From Gemmatimonadaceae bacterium (GTDB lineage Bacteria > Gemmatimonadota > Gemmatimonadetes > Gemmatimonadales > Gemmatimonadaceae), in NCBI GenBank assembly GCA_025362035.1, contig JANYIN010000180.1, positions 1-44,792 of the forward strand: 44,792 nt of DNA, given 5' to 3'. The notes below the pieces were generated by a model. The model ran no database searches and was not told where the DNA came from. It was given only the letters and a program-made list of their open reading frames with translations. Made by a program: the position numbers and the translations under genes. How positions within the stretch are numbered: the stretch's first letter is position 1; every line of letters starts with the position of its first letter. Of this stretch, positions 41,849 to 44,792 are shown in pieces.

Positions 41849-42028
41849 CTACCGAACCAGCGCTTCAGCCTCGGCGGCCTTGCACTTCTCGGCATGGTTG
41901 GGATACGCCTGTCCACAGTGCACGCACTGTTCACCAAATCCTGTGCGCTTCCAGACCAAGTGGTAGACGGCGCGCTGCAGCTTGGCGACGCGATCTTCGA
42001 GCTCCTGCGTGGACGGACTGGGTGCCAT
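41849..42028 (-). CDS. Small zinc-ribbon-like protein
   Basis: ATG 42028 behind GGAGG gives 59 residues. The sequence has a helical N-half (TQELEDRVAKLQRAVYHLVW) and CVHCGQAYPNHAEKC, a CxxC...HxxxC cluster able to hold one zinc ion. No function is known. The single transcript is closed by its own terminator. Confidence 0.75.
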   Translation of the reverse strand: MAPSPSTQELEDRVAKLQRAVYHLVWKRTGFGEQCVHCGQAYPNHAEKCKAAEAEALVR

Positions 42029-42115
42029 GAAGTGCCTCCGAAATTCTGTGGGCGCGTGATGTCTTGCACACCAAGATCGCATTCCGGAGGCCTGTCCGCC
42101 ACTCGTACGCGCAGG

Positions 42116-42397
42116 TTATCCAAGCTCGTAGAGGACGAGCTTCGCGTTCGTCAGGCCGCCCTTCGAGATGGAGTAGTACATCCATCGCCCATCGCGCCGA
42201 GTCGCCACGAGATCGGCGTCGCGCAGCGTACGCAGATGATGCGACACCAGTGATTGCCCGAGTCCGGCGGCGGCCATGAGCTGAGCCACACTTCGTTCGC
42301 CGTCGGCGAGCAGTTCGAGCAGTTGCAGTCGAGTCTCGTCGCCGAGAGCGCGGAAGCGGAGCGCGGCGACGGCGCGCGAATGAGCGGACGAGGGCAT
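42116..42397 (-). CDS. ArsR-family winged-helix repressor
   Basis: ATG 42397 gives 93 residues with a typical ArsR winged helix: ALRFRALGDETRLQLLELLA, recognition helix GQSLVSHHLRTLRDADLVAT and wing RRDGRWMYYSIS. There are no cysteines, so it lacks the CVC metal-sensor site of ArsR and SmtB. The inducer is unknown. A perfect palindrome lies just upstream, which supports autoregulation. Its divergent neighbour is an ECF sigma gene, a possible further target. Confidence 0.9.
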   Translation of the reverse strand: MPSSAHSRAVAALRFRALGDETRLQLLELLADGERSVAQLMAAAGLGQSLVSHHLRTLRDADLVATRRDGRWMYYSISKGGLTNAKLVLYELG

Positions 42398-42407
42398 TGC
42401 GAAATGT

Positions 42408-42423
42408 ATCAACCCGAGTTGAT
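42408..42423. promoter_or_regulatory. Palindrome upstream of ArsR gene, likely operator
   Basis: ATCAAC, spacer CCGA, GTTGAT is a perfect 6-bp inverted repeat 10 bp upstream of the repressor start, as expected for a dimer of a winged-helix repressor. Binding is inferred. Confidence 0.65.
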
Positions 42424-42557
42424 GCGAGAAAGCGATGTCCCGTGAGAGACGCCTCGCCGTCAGTTTGGCCATGTGTGCAAACCTGGACGCGTTCGGCGTC
42501 TCCACTCGAGAAGGCCGACTGGTCATTCCGGCGCGCGTCGTGCCATCTTCACGCGTC

Positions 42558-43064
42558 ATGGTCAGCCCGGATCGACTCCAAGCGCTCTTTCAATCGTATC
42601 ACCAGCCGCTGGTTCGCTTTCTCACGCGCCAGCTTGGGGACAGTGATTGGGCGGAGGAAATCGCGCAGGAGACGTTTGTGCGAGCGTTGAAGCAGGACGA
42701 CATCATCAGCGAGAGGGCGTGGATATTTGCCGTGGCGATGAACATCATGCGCGACGACACGCGGCGCGAAGCACGTCGTCGCCGCCGCCTCGAGCTGATG
42801 AGGGAGGAGGCCCGATCCGAGTCGGTGGTCGAGCCCGGTCCGACGACGATGGAGCGCGATGACGACCGTGATGCCGCGCGGCGGGCCGTGGATGCTCTCC
42901 CCCAGCGGGATCGGGACGCACTCATGATGCGCGAAGAAGGACTGAGTTACGAGGAAATCGCGACCGCCCTGGATCTCGCCGTGGGTTCGGTGGGAACGAC
43001 GTTGTCGCGCGCCCGCCGCCGGCTGATAGAGGCGTACGAAGCGCAGCAAGTGAGGGAGTCATGA
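42558..43064 (+). CDS. ECF-type RNA polymerase sigma factor
   Basis: The 168-residue product starts at ATG 42558. Region 2 (LFQSYHQPLVRFLTRQLGDS, then EEIAQETFVRALK) and region 4 (LPQRDRDALMMREEGLSYEE, then IATALDLAVGSVGTTLSRAR) are intact. It directs polymerase to stress-type promoters. ATGA overlap with the next gene couples it to an anti-sigma factor. Upstream it is divergent from the ArsR-family gene, which might control it. Confidence 0.92.
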   Translation: MVSPDRLQALFQSYHQPLVRFLTRQLGDSDWAEEIAQETFVRALKQDDIISERAWIFAVAMNIMRDDTRREARRRRRLELMREEARSESVVEPGPTTMERDDDRDAARRAVDALPQRDRDALMMREEGLSYEEIATALDLAVGSVGTTLSRARRRLIEAYEAQQVRES

Positions 43065-44209
43065 AGGCCGAATGGGAAGGGCAGCACCCGACCGAAGGAA
43101 CGATTCACACGTGGATCGACGGTGAGCTGGACTCCACGGATGCGGAACGGCTCGACGCGCACCTGGCGGAGTGCGCCGCATGTCAGTCACGTGTCGCGGA
43201 AGCGCGCGGCCTGGTGGCGGCAGCCTCGCGGGTGATCGGCTCGCTGGACCAGCACCAAGCAGCGATCGCCAGAACGGCGCACGCACTTGTACAACCGGCG
43301 GTGACGCCGGTTGCAACGGGCAACGGAACGGCTTGGCGGTTCCTGCGTGTCACACCCACCCGCGCCGCGATTGCGGCGGTGCTCATCGTGGCGGCGGGCA
43401 TCACCCTCACGCGCGAGTACGTGGCCGTGGAGCAAACTCCGGCGTCGGCCAGTGTTGCACGTGGGGCGATGTCGCGCCCGACCGCATCTACCGCGGCTCC
43501 CGCGCGCGCGCCTTCGACCACCGCCCAGCGGCCGCCGGAGCCGAAGCTGGCGACTGTACCTTCTGCGACCAACACTCCCGTGACCGTCGTCGAAGCGGGG
43601 CACGACTCGGTGCTCAGGTCGGCCATCGCACGGCGACTCGAAACCGACCAGCCCGCGCGAACGATCGAGCCGGCGCAGGGCACCGGAGTCCCGTCGGCGC
43701 CGGTCAGCGTGGGCAATGTCGCCCGCATGGACACGACGTCGGCCAGGCAAATGTTCGCGGCCCGGTCGGCCGTGCGTTCGGCCACGGCGGCAATGGGCGC
43801 GTCGGTCACTGACAGAGCGAGCGCAAAGACGGCGGCGCAGGGGCCCGCGGACGTCGGTTGCTATCGAGTCGATCCATCGGAGCCGGTACCGCGCCGGTGG
43901 GACGGTATACCGCTTCCCGCCGAGGTAGCGCTGGTCGGGACGCCGGGCGCTTCAGACGCGAGCGGCACGCCGCGATATGGCATCACGCCCCTTGCGGGCG
44001 GCAATCTGATTGGCGTGTGGAGTCGTCCCGCAGGCGATACGCTGTTCATCGTGCTGAATGGCTCCACGGTAACGACGAGCGGTGAGCTCGTGGCCTCCGG
44101 CTCCGCACTTACGGGGGTGTTGCGTTCCGCGGCGCGCGCGGACGCCGCGGAGGCGCACCCGCCAGCGGCGGTCCGCGTGGCGGTGCACCGCATCTCCTGC
44201 CGCCCCTAG
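43061..44209 (+). CDS. Anti-sigma factor with zinc-finger domain and long periplasmic tail
   Basis: The 382-residue membrane protein begins with a zinc-binding anti-sigma domain (TIHTWIDGELDSTDAERLDA, then HLAECAACQ). His16, His34, Cys38 and Cys41 fit the H..HxxxCxxC pattern. A transmembrane helix (RAAIAAVLIVAAGITL, about residues 105-120) is followed by a disordered Ala/Thr/Pro-rich stretch. A C-terminal domain carries a CYRVDPSEPVPRRWDGIPLP region and a final ISCRP. The ATGA overlap with the sigma gene and the domain order make it the cognate anti-sigma. The unusual tail may sense envelope state. Confidence 0.88.
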   Translation: MKAEWEGQHPTEGTIHTWIDGELDSTDAERLDAHLAECAACQSRVAEARGLVAAASRVIGSLDQHQAAIARTAHALVQPAVTPVATGNGTAWRFLRVTPTRAAIAAVLIVAAGITLTREYVAVEQTPASASVARGAMSRPTASTAAPARAPSTTAQRPPEPKLATVPSATNTPVTVVEAGHDSVLRSAIARRLETDQPARTIEPAQGTGVPSAPVSVGNVARMDTTSARQMFAARSAVRSATAAMGASVTDRASAKTAAQGPADVGCYRVDPSEPVPRRWDGIPLPAEVALVGTPGASDASGTPRYGITPLAGGNLIGVWSRPAGDTLFIVLNGSTVTTSGELVASGSALTGVLRSAARADAAEAHPPAAVRVAVHRISCRP

Positions 44210-44299
44210 CGACTCAGCGCACCGATTGCAGGGCGCGGCGCAAACACGCCGTGGAGTGAGCGATGCCTTCACGACCGACTCGCAGTAGCTTACCAGACT

Positions 44300-44792
44300 G
44301 TGACGACTCATCGTGTCTGGCCAGGCCGGCCCTATCCGCTCGGCGCATCGTGGGACGGACTCGGGGTGAATTTCGCGCTGTTCTCCGAGCGCGCCGATGC
44401 CGTGGATCTGTGTCTCTTCGAAGCTGCAACCGACGCCCTGGAAGAGGCGACGATTCGCATGACCGAACGCACGGACCAGGTATGGCACTGTTATCTGCCC
44501 GGCGCCCGACCCGGCCTCTGCTACGGCTATCGTGTGCACGGACCGTACGCGCCGGCACTGGGTCAGCGCTTCAATTCGTCCAGGCTGCTGATCGATCCGT
44601 ACACGCGGGCCCTCAGCGGACCGATCGAGTGGGGTGAGGATCTCTACGCGTTCGATGCCGCGGATCCCCGTGCCGATCTCGTGCCTGATCTGGACAATTC
44701 GGCTGGTGGCATGCCGAAGTCATTGGTCATCGATCCAGCGTTCGACTGGGGAGACGATGCGCCACTCCACGTGCCCTTGAACCGGACGATCG
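44300..44792 (+). CDS. glgX: Glycogen debranching enzyme, 5' part (cut by window end)
   Basis: GTG 44300 begins a protein with the GlgX/isoamylase N-terminal beta-sandwich (CBM48): VWPGRPYPLGASWDGLGVNF, then ALFSERADAVDLCLFE, and CYGYRVHGPYAPALGQRFNS, then RLLIDPYTRALSG. The catalytic TIM barrel lies beyond the window. GlgX removes glycogen branches and frees maltotetraose stubs. Only the first 164 codons are visible. Confidence 0.88.
   Translation, partial: MTTHRVWPGRPYPLGASWDGLGVNFALFSERADAVDLCLFEAATDALEEATIRMTERTDQVWHCYLPGARPGLCYGYRVHGPYAPALGQRFNSSRLLIDPYTRALSGPIEWGEDLYAFDAADPRADLVPDLDNSAGGMPKSLVIDPAFDWGDDAPLHVPLNRTI

Overview
The window is GC-rich bacterial chromosome (my estimate about 64-65% G+C). 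The gene content points to the phylum Gemmatimonadota: many secreted Sec, Tat and lipoprotein enzymes, outer-membrane receptors with carboxypeptidase-regulatory-like N-termini, a sortilin-type beta-propeller protein, a [11 protein letters not shown] metalloprotease, and a GMC oxidoreductase paired with a gluconate-2-dehydrogenase-subunit-3-like protein. No rRNA, tRNA, insertion sequence or CRISPR array was seen. The assignment is by gene style only, since no phylogenetic marker was tested.

Layout. 1-1.9 kb: a class-C beta-lactamase-fold serine hydrolase and a GlcG/HbpS-like protein. 2.2-4.2 kb: a scar-like accessory patch with two different HicAB toxin-antitoxin pairs, a frameshifted RHS-repeat remnant and a fragment of a ComM-type ATPase gene. 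4.2-12 kb: a sortilin/VPS10-like protein, then a 21-bp-periodic degenerate repeat tract (7.5-8.1 kb), a Tat-exported M24 peptidase, and a GMC dehydrogenase with its small subunit. 12-15.4 kb, minus strand: a DUF4321-like membrane protein, a tiny YjbR-like ORF and an O-methyltransferase coupled by stop/start overlaps, then a lipoprotein, a TM2 protein and a CarboxypepD_reg-like protein. 15.5-26.1 kb: a DUF1343 (NamZ-like) enzyme, a TonB-type receptor, a NAGPA-like phosphodiester glycosidase, a small membrane protein, a membrane-anchored alpha/beta hydrolase, a protein with two retropepsin-like domains, and a second TonB receptor.

26.2-29.1 kb, minus strand: a compact RiPP operon of lasso-peptide type. 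It has a 26-residue precursor-like peptide, an attenuator hairpin, an HPr-kinase-like kinase, a PqqD-like recognition protein (B1), a transglutaminase-like protease (B2) and a nucleotidyltransferase. The genes from kinase to nucleotidyltransferase overlap. No asparagine-synthetase-like cyclase (C) is present anywhere in the window, and the precursor stops four residues after the expected leader end. This is the best candidate for an undescribed system.

29.4-44.8 kb: an HD-GYP phosphodiesterase, RmuC, a DUF3006 protein, a large lipoprotein metalloprotease, an MBL-fold ComEC-like hydrolase, a Tat-exported PLP aminotransferase-fold protein, transketolase, a 32-aa membrane peptide in front of a sodium:solute symporter, a small zinc-ribbon protein, an ArsR-family repressor with its palindromic operator, an ECF sigma/anti-sigma pair, and the start of a glycogen-debranching enzyme that runs off the window.

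Two features deserve most attention. One is the 21-bp repeat tract, whose register survives about 500 bp without an indel. The other is the cyclase-less lasso-like operon. A third pattern is that both hicA genes lack an ATG, and hicA2 and lasso B2 each have a CTG overlapping the upstream stop as CTGA.
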